A stretch of 64,000 nucleotides of DNA, taken from NCBI GenBank assembly GCA_965247355.1, contig OZ252011.1, positions 2,356,001 through 2,420,000 on the forward strand. The letters are read 5' to 3'. Positions within the stretch are counted from its first letter, which is position 1. Each line of letters opens with the position of its first letter. Origin of the DNA: RHLJ01 sp965247355. GTDB lineage: Bacteria > Bacteroidota > Rhodothermia > Balneolales > Balneolaceae. The notes under the pieces are model-generated. The model did not search any database. It had not been told where the DNA came from and saw only the letters and a program-made list of their open reading frames with translations. Position numbers and translations under genes: made by a program. Below, piece by piece: positions 41,657-50,211 of the stretch.

Positions 41657-42595
41657 ATGTATTTTAGCTTTAATAAAACGCACTATGTGGAACATTTAAA
41701 GGATTTTTGGAAGAAAGCATTTTCCCTCCTGGGAGATAAAGACATTTTTTTTAATGCCTCTGCAATCACTTTCAACTTATTTATTTGTGCGATTCCTTTC
41801 ACACTCATTCTGGTTTCCATTATCGGATATATTCTTTCGTATGATGCAGCCTTTGATGAAATCGTTCGATACGGCACAGAACTCATTCCAGTATTTACGT
41901 TCGAGGCTACTGAATCGGATATTATTCAGGGAGAGCAAACGCTTCGGAATATTTTAAGTCCTTTGGTAGGTGCCCGAACCATTTTTGGGATTGCCGGTTT
42001 AATAATACTCATGCTTTTCACGCAGGGTCTTCTTCATAGCTTCAAACATGTAATTTTCGAGGTCTTTGATATCAAAGACAAAAAGCATCCACTAAAAGAT
42101 ATCCTCTACAACTTTCTTGGATTTGGGGTTATTGGTTCGGTTTTTCTCTTCTTCAGTCTGGCTATTTCTGTTATTTCTCTGCTCGACTTAAGTGTGATTC
42201 GGGTTCCATATACGGATATTGAAATTCGTCTTCCATGGATCTATGACATACTGGATTTCACTCTACCGATCATTTTCACTTTCTTCTTGATTTATGCCAT
42301 TTTCCGGTTTGTAAGTGAACGTCGCATTTCTCCTAAAGTGGCTATGACAGGGGCTATTATATATACTACTTTATTTGAATTAGCTAAGTTGGTTGTAAGC
42401 ACCTATCTCAATTATGCCTTCTCAACCTATCAATATTTCTATCAGGGATATGCCATTTTTGTGATTATAGGGATTTGGGCCTTTTACACTTCTCTTCTCT
42501 TTGTAATCTCAGTAATTCTAACCCGTGCCTTCAAGGAAACTTATTTTACAGATAAATCTTCCTATGAAGATAATCCTTACGCCGCATTGGATTGA
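41657..42595 (+). CDS. YihY/BrkB family inner-membrane protein
   Basis: A 312-residue polytopic protein with six hydrophobic helices and the family segments FFNASAITFNLFICAIPF at residues 30-47, a GARTIFGIAGLIILMLFTQGL part, and the C-terminal VVSTYLNYAFSTYQYFYQGYAIFVIIGIWAFYTS. Proteins of this family are often annotated as ribonuclease BN but the RNase BN name was wrongly assigned, so I give no enzymatic role. Its stop overlaps the start of the glycosylase gene, indicating a shared transcript. Confidence 0.88.
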   Translation: MYFSFNKTHYVEHLKDFWKKAFSLLGDKDIFFNASAITFNLFICAIPFTLILVSIIGYILSYDAAFDEIVRYGTELIPVFTFEATESDIIQGEQTLRNILSPLVGARTIFGIAGLIILMLFTQGLLHSFKHVIFEVFDIKDKKHPLKDILYNFLGFGVIGSVFLFFSLAISVISLLDLSVIRVPYTDIEIRLPWIYDILDFTLPIIFTFFLIYAIFRFVSERRISPKVAMTGAIIYTTLFELAKLVVSTYLNYAFSTYQYFYQGYAIFVIIGIWAFYTSLLFVISVILTRAFKETYFTDKSSYEDNPYAALD

Positions 42596-43203
42596 TGGAG
42601 CCAACTAAGCTTTCCCGTACTTTTTATGAAAGAGATGATGTAGTCCTAATCGCCAAAGAACTTCTTGGGAAAGTACTCTGTACCCAATTTGATGGAATTA
42701 AAAATTCAGGAATTATTGTAGAAACCGAGGCCTACAATGGAAGAACAGATAAAGCCTGTCATTCCCATGTTCACGGCAAAACAGAGCGGACTAAAATCAT
42801 GTTTGGTAAACCGGGGCATGCGTATGTATATCTCTGTTATGGCATCCATCATCTCTTCAATGTAGTAACCAATAAGGAAGGATTAGCTGATGCCGTTTTG
42901 ATTCGGGCAATAGAGCCGTTAGAAGGAGCGGATGAAATCCTGCTAAGAAGAAATAAAACCAAGTTGGAACGTTCAGTTGGCGGTGGACCGGGAATTGCAT
43001 CTCAGGCACTGGGTATTTCGACCAGAAATTATGGCATCGATTTACTAGGGGATCAAATCTGGATTGAAGATCACGGTAGTCTACTATCAGATTCTCAAAT
43101 CATTGCTTCTCCCAGAGTGGGGGTTGACTATGCAGGAGAAGACGCCAAACTTCCCTGGCGATTCAGGGTAAAAGACAACCCCTTTACAAGCCCTGCCAAA
43201 TAG
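42595..43203 (+). CDS. DNA-3-methyladenine glycosylase (AAG/MPG type)
   Basis: A 202-residue base-excision glycosylase that removes alkylated purines. Signatures include KELLGKVLCTQFDG, IVETEAYNGRTDKACHSHVHGKTERTKIMFGKPGHAYVYLCYGIHHLFNVV (the catalytic Glu is in ETEAY) and SVGGGPGIASQALGI. I start at the ATG at 42595, which overlaps the TGA of the BrkB gene by one base; a TTG three bases earlier is less likely. Length matches bacterial homologues. Confidence 0.95.
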   Translation: MEPTKLSRTFYERDDVVLIAKELLGKVLCTQFDGIKNSGIIVETEAYNGRTDKACHSHVHGKTERTKIMFGKPGHAYVYLCYGIHHLFNVVTNKEGLADAVLIRAIEPLEGADEILLRRNKTKLERSVGGGPGIASQALGISTRNYGIDLLGDQIWIEDHGSLLSDSQIIASPRVGVDYAGEDAKLPWRFRVKDNPFTSPAK

Positions 43204-43271
43204 TACTAATCCCCTCTCTATCAGACTGATAGCATAAATGAATTTCATGTATAAGAAAAAATAGTTTAATA

Positions 43272-43299
43272 TTGAACGAATTATTATTACCTATAGTTG
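43272..43299 (+). promoter_or_regulatory. Promoter-like site for the YceI gene
   Basis: TTG, 17 bp, TATAGTTG: one mismatch from the Bacteroidota-type TAnnTTTG box, 40 bp before the ATG. Confidence 0.35.
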
Positions 43300-43338
43300 T
43301 AAAAGCAACTATTCAATCAAAACAAACAATTTATTGAT

Positions 43339-43950
43339 ATGAAATTCTCTCAAAAATTATTCTCATTATTCGCATTGGCTATATTTACTGTAGCTTCTGT
43401 AGCTATGGTTAAAATGGACGCTACAGCTTGGTCTGTAGATAAATCTCACAGTTCAATCAATTTCGAAGTACGTCACTTTTTCGCTAAAGTACCCGGCGCA
43501 TTCGAAGACTATTCTGCAGATGTAAACTTTTCTCCTGACAATCTTGGAGAAAGTAGTATTGACGTAACTATACAGGTTGCTAGCATTAATACTAAGAACG
43601 AACGAAGAGATGGACATTTACAGTCCGCTGATTTCTTCAATGCTTCTGAATATCCTACTATCACATTTACAAGCGAGCGTATTGAAGCCGCTGAAGGTGA
43701 TAACAATTTTGTTGCTTATGGAACTCTCACCATTAAAGATGTGAGTAAAGATTTTGAATTACCATTCACACTTCTTGGTGTGCAAGAAAATCCTTTTCAG
43801 GAAAATGGTTTAGTAGCCGGTATTTCTTCGGAATTCCAACTATTACGAAATGATTTTGGAGTAGGTACCGGAGACTGGGTGTCTGACGCTGTAGTCGGTG
43901 ATGAAGTTGACGTGACTTTAAATGTAGAGCTTAATGCAACTGCTCAGTAA
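43339..43950 (+). CDS. YceI-family periplasmic protein
   Basis: A 203-residue lipocalin-like protein with a signal peptide (residues about 1-24). The YceI signature is clear: WSVDKSHSSINFEVRHFFAKVPGAFEDYSADV, then DVTIQVASINTKNERRDGHLQSADFFNASEYPTITFTS and GTLTIKDVSKDFELPF. Members bind long isoprenoids or fatty amides in the periplasm. It is a single gene with a promoter-like site before it and a clear terminator after it, so it is probably expressed on its own and possibly at high level. Confidence 0.93.
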   Translation: MKFSQKLFSLFALAIFTVASVAMVKMDATAWSVDKSHSSINFEVRHFFAKVPGAFEDYSADVNFSPDNLGESSIDVTIQVASINTKNERRDGHLQSADFFNASEYPTITFTSERIEAAEGDNNFVAYGTLTIKDVSKDFELPFTLLGVQENPFQENGLVAGISSEFQLLRNDFGVGTGDWVSDAVVGDEVDVTLNVELNATAQ

Positions 43951-43976
43951 ATAATAATTTTATTCTGTTTTAATCG

Positions 43977-44010
43977 AAAAGCATCGTTTCATGGGAGCGA
44001 TGCTTTTTTT
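43977..44010 (+). terminator. Rho-independent terminator after the YceI gene
   Basis: AAAAGCATCG pairs with CGATGCTTTT around an 11-base loop, followed by seven T. Confidence 0.85.
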
Positions 44011-44038
44011 ATTTTACAGGAACTTTTAAAATCACATT

Positions 44039-44587
44039 ATGAATAAACGATTTATTATTCTTTCAGGATTAATTCTCGCCGCTGCAATTTCAAGATTAAT
44101 TCCACACCCTTATAATTTCGCTCCAATAGGAGCAATGTCTTTAATGGGTGCTGCTTATTTTTCAGATAAGAAACTCTCGTTTATTCTTCCCTTACTGGCT
44201 ATGTTTTTGAGCGACCTGCTTATTAACAATATTCTTTACGCCAGCTATTATCAGGGCTTCACTATATTTACACCCGGGTTTGCCTGGGTTTATGGATCCA
44301 TCGCACTTATTGTAATTGCAGGTATTTTCCTTCTTAAAAAAGTTACTCTTCCCCGTGTGCTTATCGGAAGTTTGAGTGCATCTGTGATCTTTTTTACCGT
44401 TTCAAACTTTGGTGTTTGGTTAAGTGATCCTGACTATCCACTCAATATTGGTGGGTTAATTTTATGCTATGAAATGGCAATTCCTTTTTTCCATAATACT
44501 TTGCTCGGAGACTTTGTGTACTCTGCTGTTCTTTTTGGTGGATTTGAATATGCTAAAACACGAATGCCAGAACTTTCAAAAGCTTAA
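44039..44587 (+). CDS. DUF6580-type membrane protein (ECF-S-like)
   Basis: A 182-residue integral membrane protein with five to six helices. Segments SRLIPHPYNFAPIGAMSLMGAAYF and LPLLAMFLSDLLINN are the family's best-conserved parts, with Pro/His residues at the helix ends, and FGVWLSDPDYPLNIGGLILCYEMAIPFFHNTLLGD follows. The layout resembles substrate-binding S components of ECF vitamin transporters; no A/T components are nearby. Substrate unknown. Confidence 0.7.
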   Translation: MNKRFIILSGLILAAAISRLIPHPYNFAPIGAMSLMGAAYFSDKKLSFILPLLAMFLSDLLINNILYASYYQGFTIFTPGFAWVYGSIALIVIAGIFLLKKVTLPRVLIGSLSASVIFFTVSNFGVWLSDPDYPLNIGGLILCYEMAIPFFHNTLLGDFVYSAVLFGGFEYAKTRMPELSKA

Positions 44588-44682
44588 CAGAACCGCTTTT
44601 CTTATCGTAAAAAGTATAGTATAATTGGTGTTGGCTATTATGAATTGATCAGCAGCCGGTTGGCGTGCACTAATTTTACACT

Positions 44683-45360
44683 ATGTTTGAACTTTTTCCG
44701 GATCAACCGGTTTACGACTACCCCACATTCCTGAATGTTTTTTATTCTTTATTGTGGTCGTTTGTACTGTCTTCACTCATTGCAATCACTCATAAGCTTA
44801 CTTTTTCGGGACATCAATACCCAAAGAATTTTTTCCAGGCAATGGCCCTTGGTTCTATTGTAGCAGCTATGGTAATGATGGCTATTGGTGACAGTCTGGC
44901 TCGCGGATTAGGCGCTTTTGGTGCACTTGCTATCATTCGTTTCAGAACCCGAATTACAGATGCAAGAAATATCATCTTTCTCTTTGCTGCATTAAGTGTA
45001 GGGCTGGCTATAGGTGTATTTGGATATACTATCGCATTTGTGGGAACTATTCTATTCTGTATCATGGCTCTGATTTTAAATATGACTCCTTTTTCTTCGA
45101 AAGAAAGGGTACGAGGAAAACTGGAATTTCGACTTGCTGATAAAGAGCATCTTACTGACGCAATTACAGTGATAGAAAAATTTTGCGAAGAATTCAAAGA
45201 TGTACAGCTAAGAACCAGAGCTTCCGGACGATTTGATTTTGAATATTCTATTGAACTTAAACCTGGAGTTGACAACACTAAGTTTTTATCTGAACTGCAA
45301 ACGGTAGAAGGAATCGATCGTATCAGAGCTGATTACCGTGCATTTCAGGAAGAAAACTAG
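44683..45360 (+). CDS. DUF4956 membrane protein
   Basis: A 225-residue protein with about four helices in the first 145 residues and a soluble ACT-like C-terminal domain (KEHLTDAITVIEKFCEEF..QLRTRASGRFDFEYSIELK). The signature ALGSIVAAMVMMAIGDSLARGLGAFGALAIIRFRTRITDARNIIFLFAALSVGLAIG fits DUF4956, which usually lies near polyphosphate-polymerase or CotH-like genes. Here it heads an operon with HlyD-like and TolC-like proteins (10-bp gap to the next gene), so it may be the inner-membrane part of an export or envelope-spanning complex. Confidence 0.85.
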   Translation: MFELFPDQPVYDYPTFLNVFYSLLWSFVLSSLIAITHKLTFSGHQYPKNFFQAMALGSIVAAMVMMAIGDSLARGLGAFGALAIIRFRTRITDARNIIFLFAALSVGLAIGVFGYTIAFVGTILFCIMALILNMTPFSSKERVRGKLEFRLADKEHLTDAITVIEKFCEEFKDVQLRTRASGRFDFEYSIELKPGVDNTKFLSELQTVEGIDRIRADYRAFQEEN

Positions 45361-45369
45361 GAGATTAAT

Positions 45370-46365
45370 ATGAAAAACAGGCTAAATTCATTTTACATAT
45401 TCGTAGCTATTCTTTTTGTAAGTCTTCTCACCATTAACAATAGGTATTTCAAAGGAAGTAGTTCATTTCTGGGAATCACTTATTCTAAAGAGTATAAAAT
45501 AAATGCAGAAAAATCTGCCACCATTGATGGAGTATATGTTGTGCCCGGTCAAACTATACAGCCTGGTGATTTACTGGTAACACTTTCTAGCCAGGAATTA
45601 ACGCTCGAAATACAGAAGCTTGAAAAAAAAGTTGAACTCCTAAAATCAGAGAAGCTCGAAAAGCAAAAGCTTCTTGAGTCAGAAATTAAACTTCTGGAAT
45701 CAGAAAAGAGGATTATTAGAAACGATACAGAAAGCGAAATTTCGATGATTCAAAACAGGATCAATCTGAACCGTTCCTTGACTAATGAAATCCTACCCGA
45801 ACAAAACCGATCACTATCACAAGACAGCCTTACTGCTCTTGAACTGAAAATAAAATCTATCCGAGCTAAAGGACTTCTGGAAACAGAAGCTGTGAATATA
45901 AAAGAACAGGATTTACGTCAGGATCATGAGTTTGATCAATCTCAGATTCAGGCAGAAATTGATCTCGCACAACAGGAGTTAGACTGGAAACTTGAAGAAG
46001 ATGAACGTCTTAATAAATATGCTAGCTTCGCAGGAGTTATTGAAAATGTGTATGTGAAAGAAGGTGAACAAATAGAAGCATTTACATCCGTAGTTTCGGT
46101 AAACCCATTGCATCCAACCTCAGCAGTTGGATATTTGGTCGGAAAGAAAGACAGGGATAAATCTCTTGGGGAAACGGTTACCATTCTTGCACTCGAGCAT
46201 AACGATTTATTTGCAACCGGGCGCATTATTGGTTTCGGTTCAGTGGTTGAGCTTCCCGAGATTCTCCAAAAATCTACCAGCGTAAAGGCTTTTGGATTGG
46301 AAGTATTTATTGAAATTCCTGAACAGAACGGACTTCCTGTAGGAGAGAAAATTATCATAAAATGA
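45370..46365 (+). CDS. HlyD-type periplasmic adaptor protein
   Basis: A 331-residue membrane-fusion protein. Residues about 8-25 form the inner-membrane anchor. A half lipoyl domain (AEKSATIDGVYVVPGQTIQPGDLLVTL) is followed by a long alpha-helical hairpin (residues about 75-215, many Lys/Glu heptads), the second lipoyl half (FAGVIENVYVKEGEQIEAF) and a beta-barrel end. Adaptors of this type join an inner-membrane pump to TolC. The start overlaps nothing upstream (10-bp gap) and the end overlaps the TolC-like gene by 4 bp. No ABC or RND pump lies in the operon. Confidence 0.85.
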   Translation: MKNRLNSFYIFVAILFVSLLTINNRYFKGSSSFLGITYSKEYKINAEKSATIDGVYVVPGQTIQPGDLLVTLSSQELTLEIQKLEKKVELLKSEKLEKQKLLESEIKLLESEKRIIRNDTESEISMIQNRINLNRSLTNEILPEQNRSLSQDSLTALELKIKSIRAKGLLETEAVNIKEQDLRQDHEFDQSQIQAEIDLAQQELDWKLEEDERLNKYASFAGVIENVYVKEGEQIEAFTSVVSVNPLHPTSAVGYLVGKKDRDKSLGETVTILALEHNDLFATGRIIGFGSVVELPEILQKSTSVKAFGLEVFIEIPEQNGLPVGEKIIIK

Positions 46366-47600
46366 ACCACTCCATTTCTAAAATTAGTCTGGTTCTAGGG
46401 ATCATTTTTTCATCGATTACTGCTTCGGTTGCTCAGGAAACTGTTTCTGATTATTTACTCACAGCATTTGAAGATCTCAATCTGAAACAGTACGATGCTC
46501 AACGAAATTTTCTTAGCCCAAGAAATTATCGCCTTCCTATTATTGACGAGCTCGAGGTACGTGCCGGTAATGATGAGCTCATTTATGAGGACTTACAGTA
46601 TGCAGTTCGAATAAGACCTGGAAACCCCTGGAAAATTCGTCGCAATAATGCTTTTTTTAATGCCACAAAAAAAGAACTGAGCTTAAGAAAAGAACTTGAG
46701 TTCAAAGAAAACCTTCTTTCCCGGTACGAAGATGTATTAGAATACTTTTTTGAGCAGGAACTTTATGAATTGACTCTTAAACAATCTTCATTGACCGCTC
46801 AAAAAGCTACAATTCTCCAGGAGAATATGGAAAGTGACCTTTTTGATGCACGCGACTTCGCAGAGACAAAAATAGATCAGGTAGAAAAGATTGAGGCTTT
46901 AGATGATGTGCTCACGGAATGGAATCAAATACGACAAGCTATTTCTATCACATTTGGAGTGCCGGATTTTGATTGGAATAGCTTTAAGCTGATTTCTGTT
47001 TCAACAATAGATAGTTTGGCTAATGAGTTAGCAAACTCTTCCATCGGTTCTCAAGAACTTGACTTAATTTCACAACGAATTGAGGTAGCCCGCCAGGAAG
47101 TTCGGGTTGAAAAAGCAGATTTTGACATCGGCTTTATTCAAGGGGAGTATTTCCCCTTTACCAACAGAGATTCAGAAATTGGATATTCGGTAGGAATCAC
47201 TATTCCTATTTTCCGGAATAACCGGGCCCAAATTGCTGAAAGAAAGTTGGATGAAATTGAATTAAGAAGTGAATTTGAAAACGAACAACTTCGGGATTCC
47301 GTAAACAGAATACTTGAATTTGAGTACCTCAAAAACCTGATTATCCATCATAATCAAATCGTTCAGCAAACTGAGGAGATTGATCTTGAAAATCTGGTTC
47401 AAAACCTTGCAAGGGTTGAAGACTATGACCCAATTGCGATACTGGGAATGAAAGAGGGAATTTTAAAACTCGAAGAAGTATTATTAAAATCAAAGCAACG
47501 TGTGTTAGAACAGTATTTAGAGTTTTTATTTACTTTCGACCTGCTAACTCAACAACCATTAGTTAATTATTTGTCAGAGAATATCGATTCAATAGAATGA
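46362..47600 (+). CDS. TolC-family outer-membrane efflux protein
   Basis: A 412-residue protein with a signal peptide ending near ASVAQE. It is mainly helical with long heptad-like stretches (NNAFFNATKKELSLRKELEFKENLLSR, RQEVRVEKADFDIGFIQGEYFPF) and the TolC repeat feature of a short strand followed by coiled-coil (GYSVGITIPIFRNNRAQI). Length is typical of OEP proteins. It overlaps the adaptor gene and the SDR gene by 4 bp each, so all four genes DUF4956-HlyD-TolC-SDR form one translationally coupled unit. Confidence 0.82.
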   Translation: MNHSISKISLVLGIIFSSITASVAQETVSDYLLTAFEDLNLKQYDAQRNFLSPRNYRLPIIDELEVRAGNDELIYEDLQYAVRIRPGNPWKIRRNNAFFNATKKELSLRKELEFKENLLSRYEDVLEYFFEQELYELTLKQSSLTAQKATILQENMESDLFDARDFAETKIDQVEKIEALDDVLTEWNQIRQAISITFGVPDFDWNSFKLISVSTIDSLANELANSSIGSQELDLISQRIEVARQEVRVEKADFDIGFIQGEYFPFTNRDSEIGYSVGITIPIFRNNRAQIAERKLDEIELRSEFENEQLRDSVNRILEFEYLKNLIIHHNQIVQQTEEIDLENLVQNLARVEDYDPIAILGMKEGILKLEEVLLKSKQRVLEQYLEFLFTFDLLTQQPLVNYLSENIDSIE

Positions 47601-48325
47601 AGAAGGTGATTATTACAGGCGCTACCTCAGGAATAGGAAGAGAGTTAGCCATTCAATTTTCAGAAAAGGGATATAAAGTAGGTTTAATCGGCAGAAGAGC
47701 TGAGCGACTTGAAGAACTAAAAGAAGAAATCGGAGAGCTTGCATTTATAAGTCCATTGGATGTAACTAACATTCAAAAAGCTGAATCTGCCTATCACGAA
47801 CTTATCGTGGAAATGGGTGGGTTGGATATTATGATTTTGAACGCAGGAGTTGGTCGTGATTCAAGAAGGCTAACATGGGATTCGGATAAGCAAACCATAG
47901 ATGTTAATGTTACCGCTTTTGCTCACGGGATGAATGTTGCTTTTCAATATTTTTTGGATGAAAAGAAATCCGGCCAAATTGTGGGTATGTCCTCCATTGC
48001 CTCTACGCTCGCATCGGGCAGAGCTGCCGCTTATACTGCTTCCAAGCATTTCATTTCGAACTATATGACCGGTTTTCGTCAGAAAGCAAACCGTATGGGA
48101 GTCGATATTACTATCACTGATATCAAACCAGGCTTTATACATACTGAGATGACAGAAAACAATAAGGGCATGTTTTGGGTTGCACCAGCAGACAAGGCCG
48201 TTAAGCAAATGATTCGTGGGATTGAAGCAAAAAAGAACCTTGCGTACATTACCAAAAGATGGAGACTGATTGCCTGGGTTGCTAAATCTGTTCCTCAGTT
48301 TATTTGGGACAGATTACGTTTTTGA
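47597..48325 (+). CDS. SDR-family NAD(P)-dependent oxidoreductase
   Basis: A 242-residue classical short-chain dehydrogenase. The cofactor motif is TGATSGIGREL at residues 7-17, the NAG motif is in LNAGVG, the catalytic serine lies in GMSSIAS, and Y146 with K150 form the Y-x-x-x-K pair (AAYTASKHF). Arg residues after strand 2 (GRRAERLEE) suggest NADP(H). It is the last gene of the DUF4956 operon. Its 3' end overlaps the opposite DUF2256 gene by 12 bp. Confidence 0.92.
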   Translation: MKKVIITGATSGIGRELAIQFSEKGYKVGLIGRRAERLEELKEEIGELAFISPLDVTNIQKAESAYHELIVEMGGLDIMILNAGVGRDSRRLTWDSDKQTIDVNVTAFAHGMNVAFQYFLDEKKSGQIVGMSSIASTLASGRAAAYTASKHFISNYMTGFRQKANRMGVDITITDIKPGFIHTEMTENNKGMFWVAPADKAVKQMIRGIEAKKNLAYITKRWRLIAWVAKSVPQFIWDRLRF

Positions 48326-48451
48326 GTTTCTTCGGCAACGTTCGCTGCAATATTTTACTGAATCCCAATCACGTTCCCATTTCTTTCGCCAACTGAATGG
48401 TCGCTTACATACAGGACATACTTTAGTCGGAAGCTCCGACTTTTTCTTCAT
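48314..48451 (-). CDS. DUF2256 zinc-ribbon-like small protein
   Basis: A 45-residue protein starting at 48451: it reads MKKKSELPTKVCPVCKRPFS, then WRKKWERDWDSVKYCSERCR and RNSKT. The C-x-x-C-x-x-P-F-x-W-R-K-K-W-x-x-x-W-x-x-V-x-Y-C-S-x-x-C pattern is the DUF2256 signature, with four Cys that likely bind zinc. DUF2256 genes are recurrent neighbours of cryptochrome/photolyase genes, as here. It lies 21 bp after the 74-residue ORF in the same operon and overlaps the SDR gene end. Confidence 0.88.
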   Translation of the reverse strand: MKKKSELPTKVCPVCKRPFSWRKKWERDWDSVKYCSERCRRNSKT

Positions 48452-48472
48452 TCTACTCACTTAACTTAGATC

Positions 48473-48697
48473 TCAATCGACGAGGGATAACCGAACTTTT
48501 TTAGTCGAATTCTCGATTTTGTGGTCTTTCGATTTCTTCATTTTTACAGATACCATGTTTACCTCATCAAGATATACTCTCCATGTTTCTGAAAATAAAG
48601 ATCGAGCCATGTCTGAAGAACGTTTGATCTCCTTGACACTTCGCTTCTGAGCGAGATAAAGAATATTAGACTTACTCTCTGTTTTTGATTTCTTCAT
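48473..48697 (-). CDS. Basic hypothetical protein in the cryptochrome operon
   Basis: A 74-residue, Lys/Ser-rich frame beginning MKKSKTESKSNILYLAQKRS inside the last codons of the cryptochrome gene (26-bp overlap), and ending 21 bp before the DUF2256 start. No family is recognised; it is not the TIGR03643-like partner often seen at this place. The gap-free arrangement supports translation, while the low-complexity sequence weakens it. Confidence 0.45.
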   Translation of the reverse strand: MKKSKTESKSNILYLAQKRSVKEIKRSSDMARSLFSETWRVYLDEVNMVSVKMKKSKDHKIENSTKKVRLSLVD

Positions 48698-50096
48698 AGC
48701 TTTGCTCCAAATCTATCATAGGTTCAGGATAATCAATTCCTAACTCTAAATCATATAACTTTTGTTGGTCGGGAGGTATTGTGTGTGGTTCATGAATAAA
48801 TTCAGATGGTACTGACCTAAGTTCATTCAACCAGTAGCGTACATACTCGCCTTTTTTATCATACCGGATGGCCTGATTTAAAATATTGAAATATCGATTT
48901 CTTGGATCATGCCCAACCGTAGCATTATACATCCAATTCCCGTAATTGGAACATGGATCGTAATCCAACAACAACGACTCAAAATACTCCGCTCCCATAC
49001 GCCAATCTAAGTTCAGGTTCTGTGCAAGAAAACTCGCAACGTTCTGCCTTCCACGATTACTCATAAAACCTGTTTCATTCAATTCCCGCATATTTGCATC
49101 GATAAGTGGAATACCTGTTTCACCTTCTGCCCACTTTTGAAATGAGGTTTGATCGTGTTTCCAGTTTCTTTCTTTTTGCTGGATGCCGCCGCGGAGGAAA
49201 AACTTATTTTCGTGTTTCCATGCAGAAAATCTGAAATAGTCTCTCCAGATAAGCTCAAAGATCATCCAGTAAGTAGATACATTCTTCTCCCTTTCTTCTT
49301 CATACCGCTTCACTTCCCAATAAATTTTTCTAGGAGACAGCGTACCATTAGCAAGCCAGGGAGAAAACTTAGACGAATAATCTGCTCCCAATAATCCATT
49401 TCTGGTATACTTATAATTTTTAAGATTATCTCCGCTCCAGAAATAATCCTCAACTCGATTTATAGCTTCGTCTTCTCCTCCTTTAAAAAAAAGTACTGCA
49501 CGATCGTCAATCTCTTTTTGTGTAACTCCCAACTCTTCAGGGGAAGGAATCTCTCCCTGATCTATGTTTTCCATTTGATGAATAAAGTCCGGTTTTTGAA
49601 TCAATTCACGTACCTCTGTTTTCTTTTCTGTTTTTTTTCTGAAAGAGGTAAATACATCCGGCAAAGATTCTTTAGTGAATGGAATATCTTTTATATGAAA
49701 CAATGTACTACCCCAGATAAACTCGACTGGGATTTTTAGCGATGAAGCTACATTACTTTCTACATCGGTCTCTTCTTTTGTTACTTCTTTATGTGCAAGA
49801 ACTTTTTCAATTTGATGGGTCTGGACCAGTTCAGGAATAAGTTTTTCTGGTTTTCCGATTCTGATGACTAAGTTTCCACTGAGCTTCTGTAAATTTTCGC
49901 GAAGGTTTTTTACAGACTCTATTAAAAACTGAGTTCTAAAAGAGCCGGTTTTCGTAAAGCCGAAAGAGGTCTTCTCAAAATGGCGTGGATCGAAAAAATA
50001 AACCGGTAAAATCTCTCCACTTTTTGAGGCTCTGGCAAGAACCTCATTGTCATGAATCCTTAAATCATTTCGAAACCAAACGAGTGTTTTTCCCAT
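48672..50096 (-). CDS. DASH-family cryptochrome / single-strand-DNA photolyase
   Basis: A 474-residue blue-light flavoprotein. Residues 1-60 form the photolyase N-terminal domain (LVWFRNDLRIHDNEVLARA, PVYFFDPRHF). The DASH type is shown by GSTLFHIKDIPF and LPDVFTSFRKKTEK. The FAD domain has YKYTRNGLLGADYSSKFSPWLANGTLSPRKIYWE, WRDYFRFSAWKHENKFFLRGG, DANMRELNETGFMSNRGRQNVASFLAQNLNLDWRMGAEYFESLLLDYDPCSNYGNWMYNATVG. Cry-DASH repairs cyclobutane dimers in single-stranded or looped DNA and may bind an antenna folate. It leads an operon with a 74-residue ORF and DUF2256. Confidence 0.95.
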   Translation of the reverse strand: MGKTLVWFRNDLRIHDNEVLARASKSGEILPVYFFDPRHFEKTSFGFTKTGSFRTQFLIESVKNLRENLQKLSGNLVIRIGKPEKLIPELVQTHQIEKVLAHKEVTKEETDVESNVASSLKIPVEFIWGSTLFHIKDIPFTKESLPDVFTSFRKKTEKKTEVRELIQKPDFIHQMENIDQGEIPSPEELGVTQKEIDDRAVLFFKGGEDEAINRVEDYFWSGDNLKNYKYTRNGLLGADYSSKFSPWLANGTLSPRKIYWEVKRYEEEREKNVSTYWMIFELIWRDYFRFSAWKHENKFFLRGGIQQKERNWKHDQTSFQKWAEGETGIPLIDANMRELNETGFMSNRGRQNVASFLAQNLNLDWRMGAEYFESLLLDYDPCSNYGNWMYNATVGHDPRNRYFNILNQAIRYDKKGEYVRYWLNELRSVPSEFIHEPHTIPPDQQKLYDLELGIDYPEPMIDLEQSYEEIKNRE

Positions 50097-50211
50097 TTTT
50101 ATATCTTTAACTGGAAATGAATCTTATATCATTCCTGTAAAAGCTTCTCAAATTTTAACAGAATATGATCTCCCGAAAACACATCTTTATGGACTAACTA
50201 ACTACTTATCG

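Noticed and set aside
44814..45278. 154-codon frame antisense to the DUF4956 gene
   Set aside because: It is a shadow of a strongly supported gene with recognisable domain structure.
48636..48648. CACTTCGCTTCTG, two changes from the island repeat, in core sequence
   Set aside because: Two mismatches in one isolated place can occur by chance and no other core copy was seen.
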